Assembly (NCBI GenBank): GCA_037179385.1
Contig: CM074185.1
Coordinates: forward strand, 50,905,000 to 50,968,999
Direction: 5' to 3'
DNA: 64,000 nt
DNA from: Holothuria scabra
Lineage: Eukaryota; Echinodermata; Holothuroidea; Aspidochirotida; Holothuriidae
In this document: positions 31,007-64,000 of the stretch, one piece after another
Layout: each line of letters begins with the position of its first letter
How positions within the stretch are numbered: the stretch's first letter is position 1
The notes under the pieces: model-generated
Seen by the model: only the letters and a program-made list of their open reading frames with translations
Told to the model about the DNA's origin: nothing
Databases searched by the model: none
Program-made: the position numbers and the translations under genes

Positions 31007-31969
31007 AAAAATAAAGGGTAAGAATAATAATAAGGTCGGGCACTAATTGAAAATAAAAGTACGTTGGGTGGGACGTGGGCTTTCTTATACAAAGAAGTAT
31101 CGATGGGAGAGGTGCTGTGGGACTAATAGCTGCGTTGTCAACCTTTTGAAGTGTCGTCCCAAATTTGTATTTATGAATGTAGGAAGTCCCACCATTATTA
31201 AGCGTGAGCTCGGCAATCATGAATGCCGAACGTGAGCCTGGAGTGGGCTTCGTGAGTGGGTCCCCTTGACCCCCTCAAAATATGAGAATCATTTTGGATA
31301 AAATACTTGAAATGGTGCAGCTTGTGTCATGTATTATCACTGTACACGGCATACATTCAGGTATTTTTGATAAGTGTGATGTATCCAAATAACATAAAAC
31401 TATATTTTTTGTATTTGGCATACAGGAGTACGTCTGTAGTTTTCAATGACTTCACAACCAGAAAGTTGCTACAAACAACCCTCAGCTCAAAATCATTTAC
31501 CACTGCCATTTTCCTTGGATTTGTGAAATAATTTTTTCCTTGAAAACAATTACATCCATTCTTTTAAGAAAGGTTGACAATCCCTTAGTCTCGATACCGA
31601 CCTAAAATTGTAACGTGACTTGTATGCATCAGAGATGGATTAGTATTTTCACTCTAACAAAACACTTGTTTCGAAGACTTCGTAGAACCCCACAACATTG
31701 ACACCTACAGCACCCTTTTCACCTCCGAGACAGTACTTATACTTCACCCAGTAGGGCGCGCAATGGGTCCATGATCCCACCTTTGAAAGCCAGGGGAGAG
31801 CACTCTCCGCAGTCAGGGGAAATTCCTCAGAAGTAGTCTGATCGTGTCTGATCTAGTGGAGGGAGCACGCACGGTATTGGCCGCCATGCATGTGTAAATA
31901 TGCCTCAAACTATTTAAAAAGTAGAGCCATTTTCAATTTGGATCTCACCCCTCCCAAAAAGCAAGATTT

Positions 31970-32230
31970 TTTTTTCAAACTGGAGGACCCTAGCTAGATT
32001 TCTCCTGTTTCACACCTTGCAAAACCTTCTCCTTTCATTTTAGTTTCAATTGTAAACACCCACACAAACAAGAATTCCTGACATTCCTATAATGCACCAT
32101 TTACCTTCGTTTTGGACATTAGGAGACAACATTTTGCGTTTATCCAGTTTTAATGGCGGAAAATGCCTCCGTGGACCCATACCCATGTCAATCGGGGGGA
32201 TTCACATTTTGGCTCCCACCTGACAATTCC
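31970..32230. repeat. Family J dispersed repeat
   Basis: Shares TTTCACACCTTGCAAAACCT and CATTTTGCGTTTATCCAGTT...TGGCGGAAAA with 51045-51260. Nature unknown. Confidence 0.5.
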
Positions 32231-33076
32231 TTTGCACTCCACTGACTTCATCCTTTACAGACAGAAAGACAGGCTCGCACCTATAGTGTCGACCCAACGC
32301 GCTACAACCAAATATATAGTCAAATAACCTCTAAAATTATTTAGCTACTCCGAAAAAACGTCCGCTCTATAAATTCAAAAGGGTTAAATAAGAGATATAG
32401 TAAATATTCATTTTAAAAGCGTTAGAATCACCTTTAAATACCCTGGAAGAGTGATTCCCTCTCTTAAAGTGAACCCCAAGTCAAAAAATGCAAAAATATA
32501 ATTTTAGAGCATGAAAAATGAATTCTAACAGTTCAACTCCCATCTTCATGGGATATTCCTGAGCTGAGATATAAAATGTTGAAGTTTATTCACCTAAAAC
32601 AGATTGGTCCATTGCGCAATATTTTGTGACTTTCTTGTTGTACAACTCACAAAACCTGCTTCGTTTCCCCTTAACATTAAAAATATTTTTATGACCTTGA
32701 ACACTTCCTGCCTGCTTGCATAGCATGTTTCACAGAGAGGGCTTAATTAATTACATCACCCCATCAGAATAAGAGTAATATCACCCTTTGGTACAACGCG
32801 CAGTAACATTCAGAAAAACAAAGAAATACAAAGATTGTAATTTGAGTAGTACATCAATGACATCACAAATTATTGTGCAATGTATCATTTTAAGTTAGTG
32901 AATGCACCTCCTACATGTCCTATGAAGATGACAGTTGGACTGTTAGAATTCATTTTTCATACTCTTTCTTATATATTTTTGAATTTTTTACTTAAGGTAC
33001 ACTTTAAGGTTTTGAAGAGTTCATTTCTGTGTTTTTTCTCATTTCGTTATAGGCAAGAGGGGTTCATGGAAGTGAT
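32231..33076. other. Intergenic stretch, no gene recognised
   Basis: AT-rich, no supported element. Confidence 0.5.
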
Positions 33077-33080
33077 TTAA

Positions 33081-33376
33081 AGGGCCAAACCTCTCACCCC
33101 AAACTACAATTTTGGTACCCGGGTACCGAAATTCTCAATTGGATCAGCTCTTTGATTGACAGCTAATTCAAACAATGCAGAGCGTCAAAGCTTATATTAC
33201 ACAGCATGAACAGTACTGAGAGTGTTTTGAGTATATAAATTGAGTTTTTCTATACTCACCCTGAAGCAATAAACTGAGATTGTGTCTGGATGAGGATAAA
33301 TTTCAGACAATTGTGGGAGGGCTTCAGTAAGAAGGTAAGGAGAATTGGTACTCTTTGGGGTGAGAGAACTGGGCCT
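33081..33376. mobile_element. TTAA-MITE, family C, best-preserved copy
   Basis: 296 bp between TTAA 33077-33080 and 33377-33380. The left end AGGGCCAAACCTCTCACCCC is an inverted match of the right end GGGGTGAGAGAACTGGGCCT. The clean ends define the family. Confidence 0.92.
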
Positions 33377-34429
33377 TTAAGTGAATAGAATTTTTTTCGC
33401 CCGGCTATATTTCATTTGAGACCCTACGAGTCGAGCGCCATCAAAATCAAATTGTGACCATTTATTTGTCTGATCAATCCATTTAAGGATATCCGATGTA
33501 ATGCTTTATTCATAATGTTCACAATTTTGTAAATACTCTACAACTTCCGGACTTCTCGCCTTCTCAAGTGCCAAATAAAAGCTGGTATGCAGTCAACATA
33601 CCCTCTTGGTGTGGGGCAGCGTAGGGAGCTGTTACAGATGTAACAGCTTCCTGGGCAGGGACGCCTCCATTCACAACTCAAATTGAGACCATGAAATCAG
33701 GAAATTACCAGTTTTATACCATCTTCTTTAATCATGTAGCCAAGGGAGGGGGGCGGGCAAGATGGTCTTTCCCCCAAAAATTCCAATACAGCTTACTGAA
33801 GGATAAAAGATATTTCAAGAAAAACTTAACGTTGAAAAACTAATTCTGTCAACGTGTGGGAAAACTTTGCCCCATTTTGCCTCTTATAGACCCCTTACTT
33901 TAAAGGGGGCGTCCCTTCCCTTTTTCCACCCCAACAAGCCGGTGAATCTCCTGCATGCATACTCCCCTACCCGATTGGCTTCTCTGATCCTAAAGGTCTG
34001 AACTGAGACGAAGCTTTAATTCTTAACACTTAAATTGTCCTACAAGTAAAAAATAGCATGTTTGCAATAAACACTCTGTACCTCAAAAATTGTTCATTAG
34101 GCATTTGGCTACGTAAAAGCTTCCTTCCGCTCAGATTTCCAGTTTACATGAAGGTGTTTTTCAAACGAAAAAGAAATAAGTTTAGAACAAATCCGTGAAA
34201 GACTAATTCATAGGTTACTGTACTACTATATTCATAAAAGTTGTTTACAAATATCAATTAAAACTGATAGTTTAGAGCGGTAACCTTCAATGTAACCACT
34301 TCCCAATCCTTGAACAAGTCAAGTTACTAAATTAGTAATTCTTGATGTTTAATTGGATGTTGGCTAGCGGTTACTAACGGTGAATTGCAGTCATTTTAAT
34401 TTGTATTCAGTAGTCTATTCTATTTCACA

Positions 34430-34525
34430 AATGGCTCTTGAGAATCGTCAGGTTGGTGATCGGCAAAAGCAATGGAAACAATACGAGCAACAAGCCAGTC
34501 AGCCACAACTGGAAAAAACCCAAGG
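34430..34525 (+). mobile_element. SINE-TAAC fragment (body only)
   Basis: AAGCAATGGAAACAATACGA..AAGCCAGTCAGCCACAACTG, matching the 3' body of the SINE family (CAATGGAGTAGGGAAAACAA.CCAGTGAACCACAACTGG). Head and tail missing. Confidence 0.5.
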
Positions 34526-35094
34526 GGGGCACTTGTCCCCATCCCCCCCCCCCCGGAAAATCAAACAAGTGAAAATATTAATTAAAAATTGAAATAAAAA
34601 AAATAAAAATAAATCATCAAAATATCTTCACTCACAGCGTCATTTTCTACTCGTGAAATATGCGGACATTTGACCAGGAATAGCAAAAGAGAAGATGGTA
34701 TGCTGAATAGTGAAATCGTAATTTGGGGACCATCATTCGTGACATCTCTTGGAAATTTTTTATTGTAAAAACTATGCCAAAATTGTACTAGTTGTCAGGT
34801 ATGTAGTGTGCATTTGGCATCCGACTATTGATGAATGCGTTGGTCTTGGTTTGGTCCATGCTGATCTCAAGCGGCTTCGCGCGGATGTAATTGAGATATA
34901 CAAGGTGAATATGTGGGAGGGGGGGGGGTATGATTCATAATTGGGTAACGGATATAGGCCTATATAGGCTGTTTGACATCGTAAGTTTTATCGTGCATAG
35001 GCGTGAGAGGCCGTGACAGAGAGGCAGATTTCCCTTCAACAATTTTTTTCATTGAAAATTCTAATAATCTAAAAATTACAGACATGAAATTCCT

Positions 35095-35225
35095 GTTTCA
35101 GGGCTGGGTACATGCAGCTTATAACACTCGCCAAGTGTCGTTTCCGGCCATCTGGAGGGTTTGTAAGCCCCAAAATTTTCTAGTACGCTCCGCGCCAACC
35201 GATGGTGGCACTCCGCTAAGATAGT
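35095..35225 (+). repeat. Family H repeat
   Basis: CATGCAGCTTATAACACTCG...GTTTCCGGCCATCTGGAGGG...ACGCTCCGCGCCAACCGATG, then GTGGCACTCCGCTAAGATAG. This is the most complete copy. A second, closely related copy is inverted at 36440-36535. Confidence 0.65.
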
Positions 35226-35689
35226 GTACACAATTCAATCATCCATGAATGACCTTGCCCCCTCCCCCCCTGTAAAAATTTCTGCGGACGCCCATGGCAA
35301 TTATTTATGGATTATTTATTACATGATAATAAGAAAGTTACAAATTCATACTAGCACTTACAATTTCCACTGAGCTTAAGAATAAAAATGCCTTTGATTT
35401 CTAACCTATATTTATGTCTCAAGTAATCTCAGTTTTATTCGAAATTTGCCACTGCTTTTATTTTGTGTACGCCATTATCAGAGGCTATAAAAGATCATGA
35501 TCTTGGACAATGTGTTATCCCTAACACATCCAGAAAAGGCATTGGCCTAAAGATTAAGATCGGGACGCCACAATTGGAACGTTAAAAAATCTGGTAATCG
35601 CATCCCCAACCCTCAGACAGCCGGAAATGGCATGCACCAGGCGTGTAAGCAGAAATTTACCTAATTAACTGCAGTGATAACCAAACGCA

Positions 35690-35850
35690 AAATAGACCTT
35701 GGGCATATGATGTCACACAGCGGAAAGTACGCGCTCCTTTTCGGGCAAAGCAAACCAACACAGGCAAATGCAGACAGCTGATTTGTAAACAACTAGAAAA
35801 CGCGCATAGTCTGACCACGTATTCCATTGTTCTGCCCAAATGCTCACTGG
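35690..35850 (-). repeat. Family K inverted-repeat element, degenerate copy
   Basis: AATAGACCTTGGGCATATGA at the left, and GCAAATGCAGACAGCTGATT, the complement of the family K core. Confidence 0.55.
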
Positions 35851-36097
35851 CGTAGCTAGGATTTTTTCCAGGGGGAGGGGGCAAAAGGTATGAAATTTCC
35901 CCCAAATTTTTCCCGGTCGATGTGTACGTATTTCATATACTGGAAAAATGCAAATTTACAAGCATAACAACATTACCATGTCATTATGTAATATTACCTG
36001 CATTTTTTATCTTAAAGTATAACGTACAGCAATTGGAAATACCAGCTCTTAGATTATTTTGGTCAACAATATCTGGTTTATTTGTATGTACTAACGC

Positions 36098-36851
36098 AGT
36101 GGCGTACCCAGGATTTCTCTGAAGGGGGGAGGGGCATGCAGTATTGTCTAAGGGGAGGGGTGTCCGGAATTTTTTTGTCGTTTTCAAGGAGCCTAGATGC
36201 TCAATGGTGCAAGATTTTCGACTTTGACAGGAACAGTGTAAAAAGTTGAATCGTGGTGGTCCATGAGGATAAAACTAAAACTTTTGTGTTTTTTCATGCA
36301 TTCTTATGCCATTTATGCTATCTTACGAAGTAAAACTTGTCATTAAATTTTCACACTTTTAGGAGTCAGAATAAAAGAGCATTGATCGGTAAAGGATTTG
36401 TGGTATTTCTTGACCACAAAATGTTATTTTGCCCTAAAGATTATCTAAGCGGAGCGCCACCATTGGTTGGCGCGGAGCGTAAAGAGAATTTCGAAAAATC
36501 AGACCCCTCAGATGGTCAAAAATAGCGTATTCATGCTTGTAAAGAGAATCTAAACATGTAGTCTTTATTTTTATCGATGCCACCAGTGGGAAACAGGGTC
36601 TACCTTTTAAAGTAAAAATTGGAATTTGACAGAATTTGCCTAGTTGTAGGAATTAAAATATTGCATTACTGAGAGACGTACTTGAAGAGGCAATCCTTCT
36701 CCTTTGAAAATTTTTGGGTGTCCTTATATGCAACCTGGTGTCACATATGCTATCTTTTGAAGTAAAATCTGTGTTACTTATTTTTAAGAACAAAGAAAAA
36801 TGGCATCTGTGAGGGGGGCATGGCCCAATCGTCCCCCCTTCGTACGCCACT
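36098..36851. mobile_element. GTGGCGTAC-ended MITE containing a family H copy
   Basis: Left AGTGGCGTACCCAGGATTTC...GGGGGGAGGGG, right CGTCCCCCCTTCGTACGCCACT, an inverted repeat of about 12 bp plus G-rich tracts. It spans 754 bp and carries a family H copy (36440-36535, minus). No target duplication seen. Confidence 0.55.
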
Positions 36852-36999
36852 AAAAGAAGGCTTGATAGTGGCTCGATCACACAGGATATCCTGTTAGAAC
36901 AGCAGTCTGTTAAGTGAAGAAGGCTACAAGGTACTCATGGACCCGTTTATTGTTACACCCCAAGTGAGCAGAAAGCTTTTTCCCGAACTAGCCTGTAAG

Positions 37000-38034
37000 C
37001 CTCCAAGGATGAGGCTAAGTAACAAAATCTAAGTATGCCAATGGATCCCGTTTATTCTAATTTCTAGACTAACTTTAAAGAGGCTAATTGAGTTGATATC
37101 GATAACATAATGACAGTCTAAAAGGGTCACTATCACAAAACAATGCCTACAGTAAGCACAGCAAATCAAGTTTCAAGTCCAATAGTCACAGAAAACGCTA
37201 AAATTTTAAATTTCCCTGTGTCCTGACTTGTAACGGTTTTATACATGATTTGAAAAAGTGTCTGGTCACGAATTTTTGAAAACTGACTTCAACCGTTAAG
37301 CACTTACTCGTAAAACAGTTATTTGTGTGTAGGGTATGCGGATCGTCTAGGATTGACCATTTGTCATTGGTATGTGAAGAAAACTCAAAAGGTTTGGAAA
37401 AATTTGTTGAATTTCATGAACCAACTCAATGAGCGGCTTTAAGTTAATCGTTGGCCATGGAATGTTTCAGCCCCATCCATCGTTATGTACACAGAGTAAA
37501 ATCGGTTTAGCTACTACTAGCTTGTGGGACAACATAATAAACTCGGGGGTCTAAGTTAGTGACTTGTCATTTTTCACGTCCTTTTACTGAATTCCCAAAG
37601 TGTACAACGCAGAGACTGTGTACAAGGGGATAAGTTCGGGTTTCCCAGCCTTTCAGTGTTAGTTGTACTGTATCAGCCGTTGTTAAATTCCTGAATAACA
37701 GCTCCATGGGCACTGAAATGCACTAAAAACCGCGCGTATACAAGAGAACATTCAATCTGCTATGCGGCGAGGACATTTCTGTGGAACGCGAGTAGGGCCG
37801 GTTCATGCGACACTGACGAAATCTCAAATCTGGGTTAATTTGTTGCATGAAAATACGAATTATGTATGAGAAATGTCTCAGAATTTTTTATTCTTACAAA
37901 AATTTTGAGAAATTTTTGTTACAGTAAGAAAATTCATCAAATTTCCCCAATTTCATCAAATTTCCCCAAAATATTTTCCAGGGGGGCAACGTGCCCCCTG
38001 CCACCAGTGGCTACGCCACTGCAATCGTCAATGT
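37000..38034. other. Intergenic stretch
   Basis: No gene. A GTGGCGTAGCC-type end (minus) occurs at about 37979-38023, next to the ATGT microsatellite. Confidence 0.5.
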
Positions 38035-38092
38035 ACGTCAATGTATGTATGTATGTATGTATGTATGTATGTATGTATGTATGTATGTATGT
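38035..38092. repeat. (ATGT)n microsatellite
   Basis: About 13 perfect ATGT units flanked by degenerate GTCAATGTACGTCAATGTA on both sides. Confidence 0.97.
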
Positions 38093-38828
38093 CAATGGCA
38101 CGTCAATGTACAAGGTCTATTGATGTGAAGAAGGGACTGAGGCGCAGATTATAATGAGAACAGTGTCATTTTTAACCAAATGTTACACATTAAATAGGTC
38201 TATTTGAGGTTGGATTGGGATTACCGTATTGTTTTATGAAGTAAAAGAAAAGTTCAATATTTTTCGGAAAGGGGCCGACCTTACTCAACGCGCTTGCTTG
38301 AAGAATGATGTGCACACACCGTGCATACCACAGTGTGCACGGTAGAGTGCGTTCAGCACAAAGCCACGTGTGTTTGGCATGATTGTCCTCTAGCTTGGCG
38401 GATCCGTTACGTAATTGGAAAGCCTATAAACACATGCAAACATGCACTTAAGCTTACAGTATACATGTTCTCTCGTCTCTGTTCTCGTATTCACACTCGA
38501 GTGGTACTCGCATTACACTGTGTACCCAGGCCGTACTGGTAACCCACGGTAAATTTGAAACAAGAGCTAGTGATGACAAAGAGCCTTATGTTAATCAAAC
38601 GTGTTACAATTTTCCCTAAACTTTACCAATTATGTTATTTCCTTCACTGTAATGTAATAAATAAGTTGCAGAATTACAGGAAAGTAGAAAAAAAAAAAAA
38701 CAAGGAAACGCGCAATGCTGTCAAAAGTGTTTTTAAAAATTTGACAGCACTTTTTTGTATCCACTTGGTATTCCTTTATTTTTTGTTTCGTAATTGTACA
38801 AAACATTCTTTACGTGTAAAATATAAAA

Positions 38829-38886
38829 CACTCACACACACACACACACGCACACGCGCGCACACACACACAAACACACACATACA
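38829..38886. repeat. (CA)n / (CG)n microsatellite
   Basis: CACACA with an internal CGCACACGCGCG stretch. Alternating purine-pyrimidine. Confidence 0.95.
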
Positions 38887-39524
38887 TGGGCCTACATGCG
38901 CAACCATATCGCAATTTTTAGGACACTAGATAGTCGCCCACTCGTCCGTCTCCAAAATTGCTAGGCAAAATCAGGACTATTAGTATTACAGCAAAATATA
39001 AAGCATGCAAGGGTTATTTGTCATGAATTGAACGAATAAGTAACAAAACTATTGACACATGGTTCAAAGTTGACAATTTTACGAATGGATAGGGAATGTA
39101 GAGTTTTCAAACTGAATGTAATATGCAAACTTTCCACATTTCGCTCATAGCCACTTCCGCCAAAAAATTACTGTGAAACTTAAATCGTAAGTCAATGGGT
39201 GTATTTCCAAAATGTGGGTGACTTGTCTCCCCCGACTTCCCAGCCCCACCCCACTTCAGGATTAATGGTCATGATACAAATGATTCACTCAACCATGAAA
39301 TTAGATTAGTATTAATTTAGAACGGTTCACCTACGTGCTGCTCAACTTTTTTTAACTCCAGAACCACTTTTGACTCTTGGAAATTTTTCAGGTTCACCTT
39401 ACAAAAAAAGTTTAATCGTGACACAGAAAATAAATAAATGAATTGAGAGATCAGTGTAACTATTGCGTCACTTCAGCAGCAAAGAGCCCCGACTAGAATC
39501 AGTGCGAAATAGTACATAACTTTT

Positions 39525-39541
39525 TTTTTTTTTTTTTTTTT
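39525..39541. repeat. Poly-T tract inside a possible old hAT-like repeat
   Basis: A long T run. The flanks (about 39335-39820), with CTCAACTTTTTTTAACTCCA and GCGACCCACCAAATCATTCA, look like an eroded hAT end. Low certainty. Confidence 0.4.
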
Positions 39542-39854
39542 ATTTATGTTCGATATTTCATTGGGGGCTTCCCACCTTGTTTTATGGTGGATATGCCGGC
39601 GACCACCTGGGAGAGCTTCGGGGTCCTTCGGTAGAGAAGCCGCTGACTTCACTGTTGCTATATGCTGGAGCGTGTTACACAGAATTGTCTTTTTCAATTA
39701 CAAAAAAGCATATATAAACAATAGAATGTTTATTACTACGTTTAACATGCCGGTGCATCCGACCTCCAAACAACTTTTGTTGCATGCGACCCACCAAATC
39801 ATTCACGTGACGAACTGATGTTCTTAATCATTGTTACCAGCTGCCAACTTTTTC

Positions 39855-40050
39855 AACAGTCCTTCCGACCCTCTGGCAAAGGGCCTTTTGGCGACACCAA
39901 CACTTTCACTGCGTCCCGAACAAGCCAGTACGTCCACTGAAGGACAATGCGTGACCCACCTCACGGCCCTCAAACCATTCAAATCATTATTCCATCATGC
40001 ATGGCTCCATGGCATTCTGGACTGGATGAAAAGAACAGATACTACACATG
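39855..40050 (+). repeat. Family L repeat, long copy
   Basis: AGTCCTTCCGACCCTCTGGC..AAAGGGCC, then about 140 bp that also aligns by eye with 49055-49225, ending ACTGGATGAAAAGAACAGA (there ACTGGCTGAATAGAACAGA). A non-coding element near 190 bp. Confidence 0.65.
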
Positions 40051-40830
40051 GTCTAAGCCAAAGGGCCGAGAAGCCAGCTGCCAACTTTCACTGTCAAATT
40101 CAATTAAATATGGCACATAAATTCTCTTTCGGCTTAGAGAGCATTCTTTTGGTAGCGGATAGAGCACCCAACAGAAGTTACAATGAAATTTCGACTTAAA
40201 CGTGTAAGTCTGATAGTGTTTTGTAGCCCTTTCCTCTAATTGACAGAAAATCCGCAATTAGATATTTTGGGACGATGCATTGCAGCACGCACCACTCAAG
40301 GTTGTAAAAAATGTCATTGCATGGCTTCCATAGCAATGTTCCTAAATGGAAGTACTGTACTATCTTGAAGGTAGGCTTATTAGTAGTTTCATAGTTCATT
40401 CGCCCATATTTTGGAGAAATCCACATTTTTTAATCTATATTCTTGATTACTACATTTTGGTGTCTCCCGCCGATTTGACACAGACTACGGAAAACACATG
40501 GATACTCAAGTTCCATATAAGAATTGGTTGTGAGGTTTGACCCCTGATTGTGTAACCCATTGTTCCCGTAGGAAGTGGTCGAAGTAATTATTGATACATC
40601 TTGTAAAAGATGACAATGAGTTGAAACATCTATTTCCCAGATTGCGTGACAGAACAGGTGCCGGGAACCGGTGTGTTACAAGCTATATGGCAGTGTTACG
40701 ACTGCACTCGCTACATCAACCGTAAAGTAAAACTTTATATGATCACGAGCGTCGAGGTGGGTGAGCTATTTCACTGATCTATCACTCACAATAAAGGTGC
40801 ATGAATAATGTGAGTTGTGTTGTAAACACG

Positions 40831-40840
40831 ATATATATAA
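40831..40840 (+). promoter_or_regulatory. TATA-like box of the pappalysin gene
   Basis: ATATATATAA lies about 70-80 bp upstream of the ATG at 40911 and about 25-30 bp upstream of a TGACTCATTCC initiator-like stretch (around 40858-40868). Spacing fits a TATA promoter; there is no transcript evidence. Confidence 0.4.
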
Positions 40841-40910
40841 TACAGTCTACGCTTAACTGACTCATTCCTTCACCACAGTTGATCCGTACACCGATCTGGT
40901 TTAATAAACA

Positions 40911-62697
<21,787 letters not shown>

Positions 62698-64000
62698 GTA
62701 TGAACTTTGTATCAGAGGTATAATTCATTTTCAGAAAATACTGGGTAAGAAAAAAAAGAAAATGATAGATTTGAAAATATGTAGGGTCCCCGTCGCTTTA
62801 AAAATTGAACTTACCGCCGTGGTTCGTGGCTGGCAATGGATTAAGAATAAAATTCAGTATCCTACAAGGGGAAAAAGTCCGTGAACGCCACTAGATCAAA
62901 CCGGCCAGAGGGTTATAAGTTTGAGAGTAAAAACCCTTTCTAACTTTACCTAACCCAGGATCATCGCCAATGACGTAGAGGATAGTGACATAAGAGAGGA
63001 TGATACGGTTGGGAACACTAATAGTGTCGTTGATCTAGTACCACTGGCAGGACATCCAAGATTCTGGTGTTTGTGTACAAGAAGTCTGTTAAAATAGCCA
63101 TTAAGAGGGAATCCATTCCAATTTTCTTAAATCCATTAATGTGAAGATAATCTCTTCCCTATTTGCCTATAGGCAACAATATTTTAAATGAAGGGTAATT
63201 ATTATCGAGGAACATTCGATATGCTGCAATAGAACGGGCTTTAATTGTCTGATTGTGTTGAACAAGTGTCATAGTTCATCATGCGTTTAACAACAGGAAT
63301 CGGTCTAACACTACGACGAAGTTCCCTCACCTGCTCACAGTAATAAGTGAACTTTGCTCTTCGGTTTCGTCAATGACAGGCCCCTGACACATTTGGGTAA
63401 AATGTGAAAAAAGGTTTTCGTCATCCAGTCATCCAAACTTCACACAGTAGTCTTGCAAAAATTTGCCCGAAATGGTCAAATATTCGGGCAAAGGTTAAAA
63501 AGGTTAAAAAATGCTGAGACGTTTCCAATTGCCAAATTAATTGAATTGATAGACAGGAGGGTGTTCAGGTGCTCCAAAGTTTGCCATCGATCCTGCTCTA
63601 AAGCCAAATACTGGTAATGGTTATGAAAATCGGGTAATTTGTTTTTCGATACTTCAATAATGCAGTGTGAGAATGCCTTGCGGTAAGTCTGCTTGTAAAT
63701 TCATTTCAACACACCTTGTAACGTGACAATTCTGTCAATAAGTGTTACTAATAGAAGAAAAATCATCTACTTCATTTCATCCAATGGTAGTGGTACATTT
63801 TATCTGATTTTCTGCTGAGATCCCCCTATAAGCCTGGGAAATGTCATTTTCGACTGTCTCATGGGTCCGATATTTCAAAATTTTCCGTTCGCTCGGCGCC
63901 AACCAGTGGTGGAGCTCCGCGTAGATAGTCTTCCAAGTAGAATTTTAGTTTCAAGTGAACATTTTTTTGCAAACGTAACCTCGAAAAAGCGACTACTTAG
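62698..64000 (+). other. PAPPA: Start of pappalysin intron 3, plus a family H copy
   Basis: No further exon could be recognised up to the window end. A family H copy lies at about 63830-63935 (GGGAAATGTCATTTTCGACT...TTCGCTCGGCGCCAACCAGT, then GAGCTCCGCGTAGATAGTC). Confidence 0.55.

Noticed and set aside
30807..31220. 137-codon minus-strand frame with hydrophobic segments
   Set aside because: Overlaps a family L repeat block and the edge of family K; no recognisable domain, so the hydrophobic stretch is probably chance.

Overview
This is a gene-poor, intron-rich animal nuclear genome window, packed with small mobile elements. Two protein-coding genes can be recognised. The minus-strand gene is cytosolic ribosomal protein S5 (RPS5, uS7), whose whole coding sequence lies in four coding exons between 7411 and 15256. 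The plus-strand gene is a pappalysin (PAPP-A-type secreted metzincin protease), of which the first three coding exons are visible (40911-41391, 59692-60574, 62512-62697); it runs off the right edge before the catalytic domain. GT-AG introns, exon phases that join exactly, and CR1/Jockey-type LINE, tRNA-SINE, hAT-like and TTAA-type MITE sequences point to an invertebrate metazoan. A marine deuterostome, perhaps an echinoderm, is my best guess, but the species cannot be settled from the sequence alone.

Layout. 1-7410: intergenic, with a small foldback MITE (538-647), a dispersed inverted-repeat element (about 823-1215), a degenerate ~120-bp tandem repeat (1430-2160) and a TTAA-type MITE (3772-4069). 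7411-15268: RPS5. Its intron between coding exons 2 and 3 holds a 145-bp tandem satellite, part of it organised as a 290-bp dimer. Its last intron holds a piggyBac-like MITE 11 bp from a splice donor. 15269-40800: intergenic and repeat-rich. It holds two or more SINEs, a hAT-like element (17720-18913), a decayed LINE (19710-21960, minus), TTAA-MITEs, an AGAGTGAA foldback element (27429-27832), an inverted 21-bp array (28681-28920) and several unnamed repeat families. 40831 onward: pappalysin, with a TATA-like box, a signal-peptide/propeptide exon, an 18.3-kb first intron full of repeats (including a loop-free 58-bp palindrome, a ~175-bp (TA)n tract and a (TAAC)n-tailed SINE), then the LamG and Lin12/Notch-repeat exons.

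The two genes have unrelated roles (translation; extracellular proteolysis of growth-factor binding proteins) and I see no operon-like or functional link. I did not find a new multi-gene system. The more unusual content is structural: a ribosomal-protein intron satellite that repeats a perfect DR1 nuclear-receptor half-site pair every 145 bp, several palindromic element families, a nested hAT-in-MITE insertion with intact target-site duplications, and the perfect palindrome at 53120-53177. All assignments come from reading sequence and remembered family features; no alignment or database search was run.
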